Source: Aquabacterium sp. NJ1 (lineage in GTDB: Bacteria; Pseudomonadota; Gammaproteobacteria; Burkholderiales; Burkholderiaceae_C). From it: a DNA stretch of 64,000 bases. This document shows, one piece after another, positions 34,933 to 44,522 of this stretch. Position numbers and translations under genes: made by a program. The notes under the pieces are model-generated. The model saw nothing but the letters and a program-made list of their open reading frames with translations. It was not told the DNA's origin and ran no database searches. Each line of letters starts with the position of its first letter. Positions within the stretch are counted from its first letter, which is position 1. Location of the stretch: the NCBI RefSeq assembly GCF_000768065.1, contig NZ_JRKM01000001.1, forward strand, positions 1,488,001 through 1,552,000, given 5' to 3'.

Positions 34933-36546
34933 CTAAGCCAACGAAACGTCTTTGTGCGCCAAGACTTTCGCCAGCTGCGTGGCCAGTCTGTTGACCATCC
35001 CGTAGATGGACAGTTGCGGGTTGGCGCCAATGCTGGTCGGGAAGATTGAGCCATCGTGCACCGACAAATTCTCAATCTGCCAGTGCACGCCGTCTGGCCG
35101 GACCACACCCAGGGTGGCATCCCCGCTGAGCCGGCAGCCACCCATGATGTGCGCGCTCCCGACGGTCACCAGGTACTTCTTCATGTCGAGCTCCTTGATG
35201 CCGGCTCGGGCTTCTGCCCAGCTCTTGTAGTAGGGCGCTTGCTCATGTAGCGGCATGACCTGGGTGGCACCCGCTGCAAACTGGACTTCCGCCATGGCCA
35301 ATAGTGCCCGCTTCAAGCCGCCCATCACATAGTCTGAGAGGTCATAGTTGAGCAGCGGCGACCCATCCAGGTTGACATGCACGGTACCGCCTTGCGAATC
35401 AGGATGGAACCCGTCGCGCATCAATGCCAACAGCAACTGCGTGTTGGGGTAGTTGAGTAGACGCTCTGCCAGCGACTTTCCATGCCCGCCGAGCAGTGCG
35501 GAACTCAGGCCTGGGTGCATGGGCGTTGCCTCCAGCTTGAATCCGATCGGCCCATCAAAGGGCGCATCATGGACAAAGTGATCGGAGTAGATCGACTGAG
35601 GTGCGCCTCTCCATGCCTCGATCCTGTCCTTGTAAACGCCCGCCGACATGGAAACCGGATGCAGGAAAGTCCTGGTACCCAACAGTCCATGTGGATCTGG
35701 CGCGTCGGACCGCTTTAGCAGTGCCGGCGAATTGATGGCGCCTCCGGCAAGCACATAGTGCTTTGCCTTGACGTGCATGACATGGTCAGAAACCGTCTGT
35801 CCATTGACTCTCACGGCAACGCATCCAAGTGATTCGACCTTGTCGCCTTTGAACACGAACTTGTGAACCCTCGTTTGACAAAAGAGTCTCGCGCCTGCCT
35901 CAAGCGAGGAAGGAATGGTCGTGACCAACATCGACTGCTTCGCATTCGTTGGGCACCCCATGCCGCAAGATCCCAAGTTCCAGCAGCCTTTCACATTTCG
36001 AGGGATGACCTCCGCGCTGACACCAATTTGCTTCGCGCCCGCCCTGAGCAGTTCGTTATTGGCATTGGGCGTGCCTTCATCCCAACGATGAACGTTGAGC
36101 CTGCGCTCTGCTTGGGCAAACCAGGGCGCCAGTTCGGCCGATGAGTAGGTCGGCAGATTGAAATGTTCTTGCCAATAGCCCAGTGTCGAATCCGGGGTTC
36201 TGAAGGAGCTTGTCCAGTTGATGACGGTCGTGCCTCCGACGCAGCGACCTTGCAATAGCGTGATCGCCCCGTCCATGGTTTTACGACCGGCGCCCTCCTG
36301 GTACAGCTGGCTATAGGCCTCGGACTCCTTTTGATTGAAGTCCGAACTGGTTCGTAGCGGGCCTTCCTCAATGAGGACAACATCCAGTCCTGCTTTGGTC
36401 AGTAGCTCGGCCGTGATACCGGCCCCCGCGCCTGAGCCGATGATGGCCACATCGCAGCTGACGGCATCCGGCAGCCCGGTCTCACCGTTGGTGACTTTCC
36501 AACCTTTGGAGAGGCCTTCGCGAAAAGGATCAGGAAGTTTGCTCAT
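34933..36546 (-). CDS. GMC-type alcohol oxidoreductase (large subunit)
   Basis: A 537-residue GMC flavoprotein from the ATG at 36546. The FAD-binding GSGAGAGI motif is at residues 31-38 and GRCVGGTTVINW is typical of long-chain alcohol oxidases. Near the C-terminus GSAHIMGGCRL contains the catalytic His. Such enzymes oxidise primary alcohols to aldehydes using FAD and pass electrons to a quinone or cytochrome. The ATG overlaps the stop of the small-subunit gene (ATGA). In the pathway it would convert the hydroxylated product to aldehyde. No cytochrome subunit is present. Confidence 0.86.
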   Translation of the reverse strand: MSKLPDPFREGLSKGWKVTNGETGLPDAVSCDVAIIGSGAGAGITAELLTKAGLDVVLIEEGPLRTSSDFNQKESEAYSQLYQEGAGRKTMDGAITLLQGRCVGGTTVINWTSSFRTPDSTLGYWQEHFNLPTYSSAELAPWFAQAERRLNVHRWDEGTPNANNELLRAGAKQIGVSAEVIPRNVKGCWNLGSCGMGCPTNAKQSMLVTTIPSSLEAGARLFCQTRVHKFVFKGDKVESLGCVAVRVNGQTVSDHVMHVKAKHYVLAGGAINSPALLKRSDAPDPHGLLGTRTFLHPVSMSAGVYKDRIEAWRGAPQSIYSDHFVHDAPFDGPIGFKLEATPMHPGLSSALLGGHGKSLAERLLNYPNTQLLLALMRDGFHPDSQGGTVHVNLDGSPLLNYDLSDYVMGGLKRALLAMAEVQFAAGATQVMPLHEQAPYYKSWAEARAGIKELDMKKYLVTVGSAHIMGGCRLSGDATLGVVRPDGVHWQIENLSVHDGSIFPTSIGANPQLSIYGMVNRLATQLAKVLAHKDVSLA

Positions 36547-37082
36547 AGTTGTACGGGCCCCGGATAGCCGGCGCGCTGCCAATTGTTGGAGTTGGAGAAG
36601 AACGTCAGACAGATGATTCCGCGCAACGTCTGGTAAGTGAGGCGAGTCGAGGGAAGGGCGTTGTAACGCATGTACTCGAGCGATTTGTAGACCTCCTCGT
36701 CAGACGCATCCTTCCAGGCACCGGCTGCGCCTGTCAGTGCCCAACGGGTGGGGGCATTGCCCAACAGGCCTAACAGTGCGTTGATCTCGACTTGGATCGC
36801 AGTAGGCAGGCCGTTGATGAATGCCTCCAAGTTGACAAGGTGCTCCCGGAGTAGCGCCTCACGCTCGACAGGCAGCTTGGGCAGAACGGGACCGACCACA
36901 GCCACCGTGAGTCCATAAAAGACGTCTCGCCCTGACGCTGTCAGCTTGCCGCCCGCCATGCCGCGGCGCCAATAGACCAGGCCACCGAGTGCCCCGCCGA
37001 TGACGCCTATCGCGCCGACAGACTTCAGGAACCACCGGCGGGAGGTGCTCGGTGGCGAATTTGAAAGATCAATGTCTGGCAT
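36543..37082 (-). CDS. Tat-exported small subunit, gluconate 2-dehydrogenase subunit 3-like
   Basis: A 179-residue protein with a twin-arginine leader (TSRRWFLKSVGAIGVIGGAL) and a helical domain like subunit 3 of membrane gluconate 2-dehydrogenase: LLREHLVNLEAFINGLPTAI, then RWALTGAAGAWKDASDEEVY. These small subunits are exported together with their GMC partner, which lacks its own signal. The 4-base overlap with the GMC gene supports a two-subunit complex in the periplasm. Confidence 0.8.
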   Translation of the reverse strand: MPDIDLSNSPPSTSRRWFLKSVGAIGVIGGALGGLVYWRRGMAGGKLTASGRDVFYGLTVAVVGPVLPKLPVEREALLREHLVNLEAFINGLPTAIQVEINALLGLLGNAPTRWALTGAAGAWKDASDEEVYKSLEYMRYNALPSTRLTYQTLRGIICLTFFSNSNNWQRAGYPGPVQL

Positions 37083-37200
37083 ATCTGTATTCCTGAAAAG
37101 TGCGCATAACCATCCAAGTACGCTCGCGGCGGAGCAAGGCTCTTCTCGTCGACTGTTATGGACTCAAGTCACAAGGAGGGCCTAAAAGCGCCGCACCAGA

Positions 37201-38391
37201 TCAACGGGGCTCTCGCTCCAAGACCATCGCGATGCCCTGTCCGCCGCCAATGCACATGGTTACCAGTGCATAGCGCCCTTCAATGCGCGCAAGTTCGTAG
37301 ACCGCCTTGGTCACCAGGATCGCGCCCGTGGCAGAAATGGGGTGTCCCAGCGAGAGGCCCGAGCCGTTCGGGTTCACCTTGTCTGCAGGGAGTTCGAGCA
37401 GTTTCGCTACGGCGCATGCCTGCGCCGCGAAGGCATCATTCGACTCAATGAGATCCAGAGCTTCGATACCGATACCCGCGCGCTCGAGTGCCAGCCTGCT
37501 CGCGCTCACGGGCCCTACACCCATGATTTGCGGGTCAACGCCTGAGTGTGCAAAGGAAACGATTCTTGCAAGCGGCGAGGCACCCTGCTTGCGAACCCAG
37601 TCTTCGGAAGCCAGGACGACCGCAGCCGCGCCATCGTTCAATGTCGACGCGTTACCCGCGGTCACTGTTCCACCATCCCGTCGGAATGCGGGGCGCATTG
37701 CGGCGAGCTGTTCCATGGTGGACCCGGGCCTGACGCCCTCGTCCGTATCAAAGACCACTTCCCCCTTTTTCGCCTTCAGCGTGATCGGGACAATCTGCTC
37801 TTTGAAGTAGCCCTTGGCGATGGCGTTAGCCGCTCGGCGTTGGGACTCCAGTGCGTACTCGTCTTGCTGCTGACGAGTGATATCGAACATGTGAGCGATG
37901 TTCTCCGCCGTCTCGCCCATGTGGATGTTGCTCAATGGATCATGCAGCACACCAAGCATGAAGTCGATGGCCCCAACATCCCCCATCCGTGCTCCCCAAC
38001 GGACAGAAGGGAGCAGGTACGCGGACTTGCTCATCGACTCAGCGCCACCTGCAACGGCCACCTCCACATCGCCGGACTGAATTTGCAGCGATGCCGAAAT
38101 GATCGCTTGCACGCCCGAGCCGCAGAGTCGGTTGACGTTGAAAGCGGGTGTGGAGTAGGGAATGCCTGCTCGTATGGCGGCAACCCTGCTGAGATAAGCA
38201 TCCTGGGGACAAGATGGCATCACGTTGCCAAAGACAACGTGGCCCACCTCTTCCGGCTTGACCGAGCTGCGCCCCAGTGCGGCAACGACAGCCGTGGTAG
38301 CAAGATCTGCAGGGGACACGTCTTTCAGCGTCCCCCCGAATGTGCCGATTGCGGTGCGGGCAGCTGCGAGAATATAGACAGAGCGTTTCAT
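37201..38391 (-). CDS. Acetyl-CoA acetyltransferase (thiolase)
   Basis: A 396-residue thiolase from the ATG at 38391 (MKRSVYILAAARTAIGTFGG). The acyl-carrier Cys lies in NRLCGSGVQAI, the His in GHPISATGA, and the second Cys in TMCIGGGQGIA. It cleaves 3-oxoacyl-CoA to a shortened acyl-CoA and acetyl-CoA, or forms acetoacetyl-CoA. The upstream in-frame start adds a non-homologous leader and is not used. It sits 172 bases after the hydroxylase gene and fits the beta-oxidation end of the pathway. Confidence 0.93.
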   Translation of the reverse strand: MKRSVYILAAARTAIGTFGGTLKDVSPADLATTAVVAALGRSSVKPEEVGHVVFGNVMPSCPQDAYLSRVAAIRAGIPYSTPAFNVNRLCGSGVQAIISASLQIQSGDVEVAVAGGAESMSKSAYLLPSVRWGARMGDVGAIDFMLGVLHDPLSNIHMGETAENIAHMFDITRQQQDEYALESQRRAANAIAKGYFKEQIVPITLKAKKGEVVFDTDEGVRPGSTMEQLAAMRPAFRRDGGTVTAGNASTLNDGAAAVVLASEDWVRKQGASPLARIVSFAHSGVDPQIMGVGPVSASRLALERAGIGIEALDLIESNDAFAAQACAVAKLLELPADKVNPNGSGLSLGHPISATGAILVTKAVYELARIEGRYALVTMCIGGGQGIAMVLEREPR

Positions 38392-38563
38392 AGCGTAGGA
38401 CTTGAATGGCTCGGCTGACAAATCACGAGAATGCATGACCGGTCGGCCGAGCAAGGTCAGTTATGGAGTGAAGCGTGCAACTCTCGTCAGCACGCATGGA
38501 CCGCGCGTCCGCGAGGCCGCCGCGCCATGACAGGCGTCAAGGGCAGCGACACCTCGCCATGCG

Positions 38564-39784
38564 TCAGGCTGTTGCTGTTTTCTCCGCTGCCGATGCAGCT
38601 GCCTTCTTGTACATGGACAGCTTGAGTGCGGCCTTGAACGCGGGGATACCGCTCTTCTCGTTGGCCTGGGCCGCCAGGATCCGCTCCTCGTCAGACGCGT
38701 ACTTGCGATCCCACTCAAGGACCTTTGGAATCATCAACTTGTGCCAAAGGGGCGGGATCATCGCTGCAATGATGGTCGTGAGATAACCGCCGATCATCAT
38801 GGGCGCCTCCGGCATAGGCCGCAGGTCCTGGTAGGGAACCTCGCCTTGTGCATGGTGATGAGAGTGGCGTGTCAGGTTAAACATCGACCAGGAGCTGATG
38901 CGGCGGTTGGTGTTCCACGAATGGCGTGGTTGAACCGGGACGTCGGGGTTCCGAACCATGCCGTAGTGTTCGAGATAGTTCACGATCTCAAGCAGGGCTT
39001 TGGCGCCCAGCGCACAAGTCACGAACACCGCGGTGGCAACAGCCCCCCCCATGGCCCATGCGGCTGCGACGAGCAGCGAGCTCATGAATACACCACGTAG
39101 CACGGCGTTGCGGGGCGAGAAAACAGCATGCCCTTCTCGGCGCAGACGCTTGGCTTCAATGGTCCAGGCGCTGTGGTGACCCTTGATGGTTGATGCCAGG
39201 ATGTGGGTGTAGACGCTTCGACCGCGAGGTGCCGTAGCAGGATCAGCGGTTGTCGAGACATAGCGGTGATGACCGTAGACATGCTCGATGGAGAAGTTGG
39301 TGTCGAAGCTGTAAGCCAAAATCCAACGACCGATGAGCATCGAGATTGGATCCCAAGTCCTGTGGGTCAGTTCATGCGCCGGAATCGTGCCAATGATGCC
39401 AATCATCAAGATGGTCAAAACGATGCCAGAGGCGTGATGTAGCCATGTGGTCGCTGCCCTCGCTGCGAGGATGTCGTAGCCGGTTTGGGCATGGACCCAC
39501 GCGCCAAATCCCAAGGGATCACCGGGGCAAACGCTCCACACCATCGCGAACACGATGGCGGCTACCAGAGGAAGCGACAGCCAGAGCTGAAAGGTCAAGA
39601 TGCCGGGAAATCCAAATGAAGGCGTCGAGGTGTCATCCCCGAGCACTGCGTCGCCAACGACGTAATAGACGACGATGGCCAGCAAGCCTACGGTCGTCCA
39701 ATGACCGCCAGCCAGAATGGATGCGAACGCGCCGATAGCGACGCCATGAAACAGAAAATATTTGAGGTAGTGAAGGAGCTTCAT
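38564..39784 (-). CDS. AlkB/XylM-type membrane terminal hydroxylase
   Basis: A 406-residue integral membrane di-iron monooxygenase. The eight-His pattern is complete: HELTH (137-141), EHVYGHH (167-173), NYLEHYG (269-275) and RHSHHHA (306-312). Hydrophobic helices occur at about residues 10-50 and 60-85, among others. It hydroxylates a terminal methyl group using O2 and two electrons. The boxes deviate from those of n-alkane AlkB (HELTHRTWD; EHVYGHHRYVST), and the partner gene codes for an XylA-type reductase, not rubredoxin. An aromatic or terpenoid methyl substrate is therefore as likely as an n-alkane. Starts 26 bases after the reductase stop. Confidence 0.88.
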   Translation of the reverse strand: MKLLHYLKYFLFHGVAIGAFASILAGGHWTTVGLLAIVVYYVVGDAVLGDDTSTPSFGFPGILTFQLWLSLPLVAAIVFAMVWSVCPGDPLGFGAWVHAQTGYDILAARAATTWLHHASGIVLTILMIGIIGTIPAHELTHRTWDPISMLIGRWILAYSFDTNFSIEHVYGHHRYVSTTADPATAPRGRSVYTHILASTIKGHHSAWTIEAKRLRREGHAVFSPRNAVLRGVFMSSLLVAAAWAMGGAVATAVFVTCALGAKALLEIVNYLEHYGMVRNPDVPVQPRHSWNTNRRISSWSMFNLTRHSHHHAQGEVPYQDLRPMPEAPMMIGGYLTTIIAAMIPPLWHKLMIPKVLEWDRKYASDEERILAAQANEKSGIPAFKAALKLSMYKKAAASAAEKTATA

Positions 39785-39810
39785 AGCTATTTCCTAGTTG
39801 GAAGATGGAT

Positions 39811-40842
39811 TTAGACAGGCACTGCTTCGACGTGCTCGGTCGCGAATCGATCGATGCGGATGTCTTGCGGCGTGATGCCACATGCGGCCAGTGCGGCCAA
39901 CACGCTGTCGACCATGGGGGGCGGGCCGCAGAGATAGGCCTCGCATTGCGGTACGCAATAGGCTCCCACCACGTCCGCCAACATGCCGCGGACGCCTTGC
40001 CAGTCAGACCCCTCCGGCTCGGCGGATAGCACCGTGACGTGCTTGAAGTGCCCGGACCAACGGTTGGCGATTCGCGCAAGCTCCTGGCGGCAGTAGATGT
40101 CCCTCTGGGTGCGCGCTCCGAACAAGACTGTCACGGAGCGATTCGGCTGAGACTCAATGGATTGCTCCAACATCGCGAGAATCGGCGCGAGTCCGCTGCC
40201 ACCTGCCACCATGAGCAAGGGACGGTCTGATTCGCGCAACCAGAAATCCCCATGAGGACCGTCTACTGCGATGCTGCGCCCAACCAGGTTGCGCTCATGC
40301 ACGAAGCCGGAGAACCGTCCGCCAGGCAGCTTCCTGACGAAGAACGAGATTTGACCGTCGGGAGAGACAGGGCTTGCAAATGAGTAGCTACGTCTGACAC
40401 CAGGCAGGTCAGCTAGCTCCAACGTCGCGAACTGCCCAGGTCGGAAGTGGAGCGGTTGTGCGAGCTGAATCCGCAAGCGCGCGATGTCATGCGTTAGCTG
40501 TGCCTGCTCAACAACAGTGCCAGACACAGATTGCGCCTTCGCTGCGTTCTCGACGTCGACCTCAACAGATACATCGCCAACAGGCACGCTCTGACAGGCA
40601 AGGATGACACCATCCTTGATCTCCTCTTCAGACAGCACATAGCCGAACTGCGTCAGTCGCTTGACCTTTCCATCGACCAGGCGGCATTTGCACTTGGCGC
40701 AACCGCCGACCCGGCAGCTGTGAGGAAATTCAATGCCCTCTCGCAATGCCGCGAGCAAGATGGTGTCTTTCGGCTTCACCGAAATGGGCTTGCCATTGAT
40801 CCGGGCGGTGGCGGGTTTTTTGCCAAAGAATAAGGAAAACAT
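39811..40842 (-). CDS. XylA-like NAD(P)H reductase with plant-type [2Fe-2S] domain
   Basis: A 343-residue electron-transfer protein. The N-terminal ferredoxin domain has cluster cysteines 43, 48, 51 and 83 (SCRVGGCAKCKC and ACQS). Then come the FAD domain (RRSYSFASP; GGRFSGFVH) and the NAD(P)H domain (MVAGGSGLAPILAML; CGPPPMVDSV). This is the layout of xylene monooxygenase reductase XylA and of p-cymene monooxygenase reductase. It would feed electrons directly to the hydroxylase encoded 26 bases downstream. It follows the aldehyde dehydrogenase gene after 52 bases. Confidence 0.88.
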   Translation of the reverse strand: MFSLFFGKKPATARINGKPISVKPKDTILLAALREGIEFPHSCRVGGCAKCKCRLVDGKVKRLTQFGYVLSEEEIKDGVILACQSVPVGDVSVEVDVENAAKAQSVSGTVVEQAQLTHDIARLRIQLAQPLHFRPGQFATLELADLPGVRRSYSFASPVSPDGQISFFVRKLPGGRFSGFVHERNLVGRSIAVDGPHGDFWLRESDRPLLMVAGGSGLAPILAMLEQSIESQPNRSVTVLFGARTQRDIYCRQELARIANRWSGHFKHVTVLSAEPEGSDWQGVRGMLADVVGAYCVPQCEAYLCGPPPMVDSVLAALAACGITPQDIRIDRFATEHVEAVPV

Positions 40843-40894
40843 ACATCAACTCCTCGCGGGGTACTGCTCCCGCATTCAAGTCGCTCACTCAGAC

Positions 40895-42325
40895 TTAAGT
40901 CAGCTTTTTCAGCAAACCGAGCACATGCTGAAACGTTGGCCCATACGGCGGGCGCAATAAAAAAGTGCCGTTGAAGCGCGGCTGATGAAAGATCGGTTTG
41001 AGGTGACTGAACCGATCAAAGCCCCACTGGCCGTGGTATGCGCCCATGCCGCTTGCGCCCACGCCTCCGAATGGCTGGTCTTCTTGCACCAAATGCCAAA
41101 GGCAGTCGTTGATCGTGACGCCACCAGCCGTCGTGCCTTCCAACACGCGTTGTCGGCTTTCGCTCGACTTGCCGAACCAGTAGAGCGCCAGAGGGTGATC
41201 CTGAGCGTTGATGTAGGAGATGGCGTCGTTGAGTTCCTCGTACTCAACGATGGGCAAGATCGGCCCAAAGATCTCCTCTTGCATCAGCGTCATGTCCATC
41301 GTTGGATTCAGCACCAACGTCGGGGGGATCTTGCGCGTCTCGCTGCCGAATGTTTCACCGGCGGGATTGACGTGAATGACTGCTGCGCCTTTGCTGCGGG
41401 CGTCATCGATCATTCCGTTGAGACGATCCCGATGCCTGTCACTGATGATCGATGTGTAGTCAGCGTTGTACTTCAGTGACGGGAACATGCCTGACGTTGC
41501 GCTTTGAATGGCGTCAGCGACCCTTTTTGCACTGCCTTTCGGAACGAGAAGGTAGTCGGGCGCGATGCAAGTCTGTCCTGCATTCATGAATTTGCCATAC
41601 GCAATTCGAGGCGCTGCGACATCGAGGTCACAAGTGGCATCGACGATTGCGGGAGACTTGCCACCGAGCTCCAATGTGACGGGCGTCAGGTTGGCTGCTG
41701 CCGCCTTTGCAACCAGTCGCCCCACCTTGGTTGAGCCAGTGAAGACAAGGTGATCCCACTTCTGGGCCACGAAGTGGGATGCGGTGTCTGCGCCACCGTT
41801 GATGACGAACAACTCCGAAGGGGCAAAGTAGTCGTTGACGAGCTTGGCCAAAAGATGTGAGAAGTTCGGCGTCAGTTCGGACGGCTTCATGAGCACCCGA
41901 TTGCCCGCAGCAAGCGCTGCCAACGCGGGACACAAGGCGAGCTGCAGCGGATAGTTCCAAGGAGAGACGATCCCCACAACACCCAGAGGCTGCGGCATGA
42001 GCCTGTTGGAAGCGGGGAGGAAGTGAAGCCCTGTGTGCACCCGCCGCGGCCTCATCCATTGACCGAGGTGAGACAGTGCATGCCGAATGCCAGCCCGCAC
42101 GACAAACAGTTCGGCCAGTTTGGTTTCGTGAGCGCTGCGCCCTTGAAAGTCGGCGCTGATGGCATCGACGATGGCTGCTTCGTTGTCCTCAACGAGCTTA
42201 AGCAGTCGCATCAGACGCCGCTCACGAACAGAAAGGCTTGGAAGCCCATCTTGCTGGAAGCTCGTTCTCTGTGTCTGCAAGGCATCCAGGATGTCGGCAC
42301 CTGAGTTTTCATACATCGCGTTCAT
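40895..42325 (-). CDS. Aldehyde dehydrogenase, coniferyl-aldehyde dehydrogenase type
   Basis: A 476-residue aldehyde dehydrogenase with GVVGIVSPWNYPLQL near the middle, the general-base Glu in TLELGGKSP, and the catalytic Cys in NAGQTCIAPDYLL. The short length and NYPLQLAL motif fit the coniferyl aldehyde dehydrogenase/class 3 branch. It would oxidise the aldehyde from the alcohol oxidoreductase to a carboxylic acid with NAD(P)+. It starts 10 bases after the acyl-CoA ligase stop. Confidence 0.9.
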   Translation of the reverse strand: MNAMYENSGADILDALQTQRTSFQQDGLPSLSVRERRLMRLLKLVEDNEAAIVDAISADFQGRSAHETKLAELFVVRAGIRHALSHLGQWMRPRRVHTGLHFLPASNRLMPQPLGVVGIVSPWNYPLQLALCPALAALAAGNRVLMKPSELTPNFSHLLAKLVNDYFAPSELFVINGGADTASHFVAQKWDHLVFTGSTKVGRLVAKAAAANLTPVTLELGGKSPAIVDATCDLDVAAPRIAYGKFMNAGQTCIAPDYLLVPKGSAKRVADAIQSATSGMFPSLKYNADYTSIISDRHRDRLNGMIDDARSKGAAVIHVNPAGETFGSETRKIPPTLVLNPTMDMTLMQEEIFGPILPIVEYEELNDAISYINAQDHPLALYWFGKSSESRQRVLEGTTAGGVTINDCLWHLVQEDQPFGGVGASGMGAYHGQWGFDRFSHLKPIFHQPRFNGTFLLRPPYGPTFQHVLGLLKKLT

Positions 42326-42335
42326 CGCTATGTCC

Positions 42336-43961
42336 TTATTGATTTGCAGAGCTGAAGTGACCGCTGTACTGGTCGCGCAATTTGTGCTTCAAATACTTGC
42401 CAGTGCCTCCGACTGGCAGTGACTCGACGAACTCGACAGCGTCAGGAACTTGCCAACGCGGCAGACGTTCTTTGAGGCAATCGAGGACGTCCTGCGCTTC
42501 CAGCACGACGCCTGCCTTCTTCACGACGAGCAGAAGCGGGCGCTCATCCCATCGTGGATGGGGCACGCCAATACAGGCCGCCGCGGCAACGCCGTTAACA
42601 TGCAAGGCCAGGTTCTCGATATCGATGGAACTGATCCATTCGCCGCCCGACTTGATGACGTCCTTGACCCGGTCCGTGATCTGCATGAAGCCGTCACCGT
42701 CTATCGAGGCGATGTCGCCCGTTCTGAACCAGCCATCCGGAGAGACGTCCTCGGCTTGATTCCAATAGCGGCCAACGACCCAAGGCCCCCTCACGAGCAG
42801 CTCTCCAGTCGACACGCCATCAAACGGAACGTCCTTGCCTTCGGGGCTTTCCAGCCGCAGTTCAACGCCAAACACAGGGCGGCCTTGCTTGGTACGCACA
42901 GCTCTTTGTTCGCTTTCGGTTAGCGACAGCTGCGACCGAGTGAGCGTGTTCACTGTGCCCAGCGGTGAGAGCTCCGTCATGCCCCATGCGTGAATCGTGT
43001 CGATGCCATGTGCATCCCTGAAGCGATCCATCATGGATGGTGGGCAAGCCGCACCGCCAATCACGGTTCGCTTCAGCGTCGTGAAGCGCAAGTTGTTTTG
43101 GTCGACATGGTTCAGAAGCATCTGCCATACGGTCGGGACACCAGCGGCCAGCTCCACTTCTTCGGCCTCAATGAGTTCGTAAACGGACTTCCCGTCAAGT
43201 GCAGGTCCTGGCAATACCAACTTGACGCCCGTGAGCGCTGCGGCATAGGGGAGCCCCCATGCATTCACGTGGAACATCGGCACGACGGGCAGTACACAGC
43301 CCTTCGCCGAAAGACCCAGGGAGTCAGGCAGTGCTACCGCATAGGCATGCAGTACCGTCGAGAGGTGGCTATACAAGACACCCTTTGGATGCCCCGTCGT
43401 GCCACTCGTATAGCAAAGGCTGCATGGCTGATGGGCTTCCAGATCAGGCCACCTGTAATCCGTGGTGGGATGAGACTGGAGGATCGACTCATACGTCGTT
43501 TCGCCAGGCCGCACATCGGCCAACTCCACCCAATGCTCGACGGCGGGGCAACTCAGACGGATGGCATTGATCAGTTGCGAGAAGCTCGACTCATAGCAAA
43601 CGATGCGATCCTGGGCATCGTTGATGATCCATGCCAGTTGCTCTGGGGGCAGCCGCGGATTGAGGGTGTGCAAGATGCGGCCCGATGCCGAGACACCGAA
43701 GTACAGCTCGACATGCCTGTAGCCATTCCACGCCAATGTGGCCACCCTGGCGCCCATTTGCAGGCCTGCCGCGTTCAACCAGGACGCGATGCGTGAAGCC
43801 CTTGCAGCGACGTCAGACCAGCAGGTACGGTGGATATCGCCTTCAACGCGACGGCTGACGATTTCTGCTTTCGGGTGATTGCGAGCCGCGTGCCGCAACA
43901 GCGAAGCCACTGTCAGCGATTGGGGCTGCATATGACCCAGGATGGGGTTCTGGCTAGACAT
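42336..43961 (-). CDS. AMP-forming acyl-CoA ligase
   Basis: A 541-residue ANL-family ligase from the ATG at 43961 ([16 protein letters not shown]). The P-loop-like motif is [16 protein letters not shown], and the adenylate motifs [12 protein letters not shown] and [15 protein letters not shown] and the C-terminal catalytic Lys in [12 protein letters not shown] are all present. It activates a carboxylic acid (medium-chain or aryl-alkyl) with ATP and CoA. It is the first gene of the operon, and its promoter lies in the spacer with three inverted repeats. It supplies acyl-CoA for beta-oxidation and for the thiolase downstream. Confidence 0.9.
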   Translation of the reverse strand: MSSQNPILGHMQPQSLTVASLLRHAARNHPKAEIVSRRVEGDIHRTCWSDVAARASRIASWLNAAGLQMGARVATLAWNGYRHVELYFGVSASGRILHTLNPRLPPEQLAWIINDAQDRIVCYESSFSQLINAIRLSCPAVEHWVELADVRPGETTYESILQSHPTTDYRWPDLEAHQPCSLCYTSGTTGHPKGVLYSHLSTVLHAYAVALPDSLGLSAKGCVLPVVPMFHVNAWGLPYAAALTGVKLVLPGPALDGKSVYELIEAEEVELAAGVPTVWQMLLNHVDQNNLRFTTLKRTVIGGAACPPSMMDRFRDAHGIDTIHAWGMTELSPLGTVNTLTRSQLSLTESEQRAVRTKQGRPVFGVELRLESPEGKDVPFDGVSTGELLVRGPWVVGRYWNQAEDVSPDGWFRTGDIASIDGDGFMQITDRVKDVIKSGGEWISSIDIENLALHVNGVAAAACIGVPHPRWDERPLLLVVKKAGVVLEAQDVLDCLKERLPRWQVPDAVEFVESLPVGGTGKYLKHKLRDQYSGHFSSANQ

Positions 43962-44522
43962 AACGAGGTAGGAGTCGTGGGCTTGATGTACGTGAAGAAC
44001 GTGGGACGGATGGTCACCTGACATGGCTCAGTCACCAATAAGCGGTAAGGCCTGCGTCTTTAGTTTTCAGGCCAACGGCGAGCCTTCAAGGGAAAACACC
44101 CCCCGCGTTCTACGGCCCCCTGGGGCGCTGCCAGCACAGGGACGGGCGTTGTCCGGTCAACCGCGCTGGTCTTCTGTGATTGGTGCTGCTGATGTCAGCA
44201 GCAATAACCCCGTGTCTCCGGAGACGGAGACACATATTGATCGAACCTGTTGGTCAATCACATGCGTGCGGAATACACGCACATTCATGTAAAACAAGGT
44301 GCCCGCGAGGTGTCAGGCAAGCAGCCCCTGACATCGGAGTGATGCATAAAGACCAAGTAGGCCCAATTTTTTCGCGAAACGCGCCTCTTCGTGGATCAAT
44401 AAAGGGCCGCCCCTTGTCGATCACAAATGATAATTTTTCATCAATGATGTTCGGCAGCGAGAATACGCAGGTCGTGCCGGAGTGCATAAGTGCAATCTGC
44501 CTGCGGCGACCTTGGATCGACC
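43962..44522. promoter_or_regulatory. Divergent control region with three inverted repeats
   Basis: This 560-base spacer separates the catabolic operon and the diguanylate cyclase gene. It contains three dyads: TGCTGCTGA-TG-TCAGCAGCA (44184-44203, perfect), GTGTCTCC-N6-GGAGACAC (44212-44233, perfect) and TGCGTG-N7-CACGCA (44263-44281). No other gene is seen. These are good candidates for operator sites; the binding protein is unknown. Confidence 0.6.
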
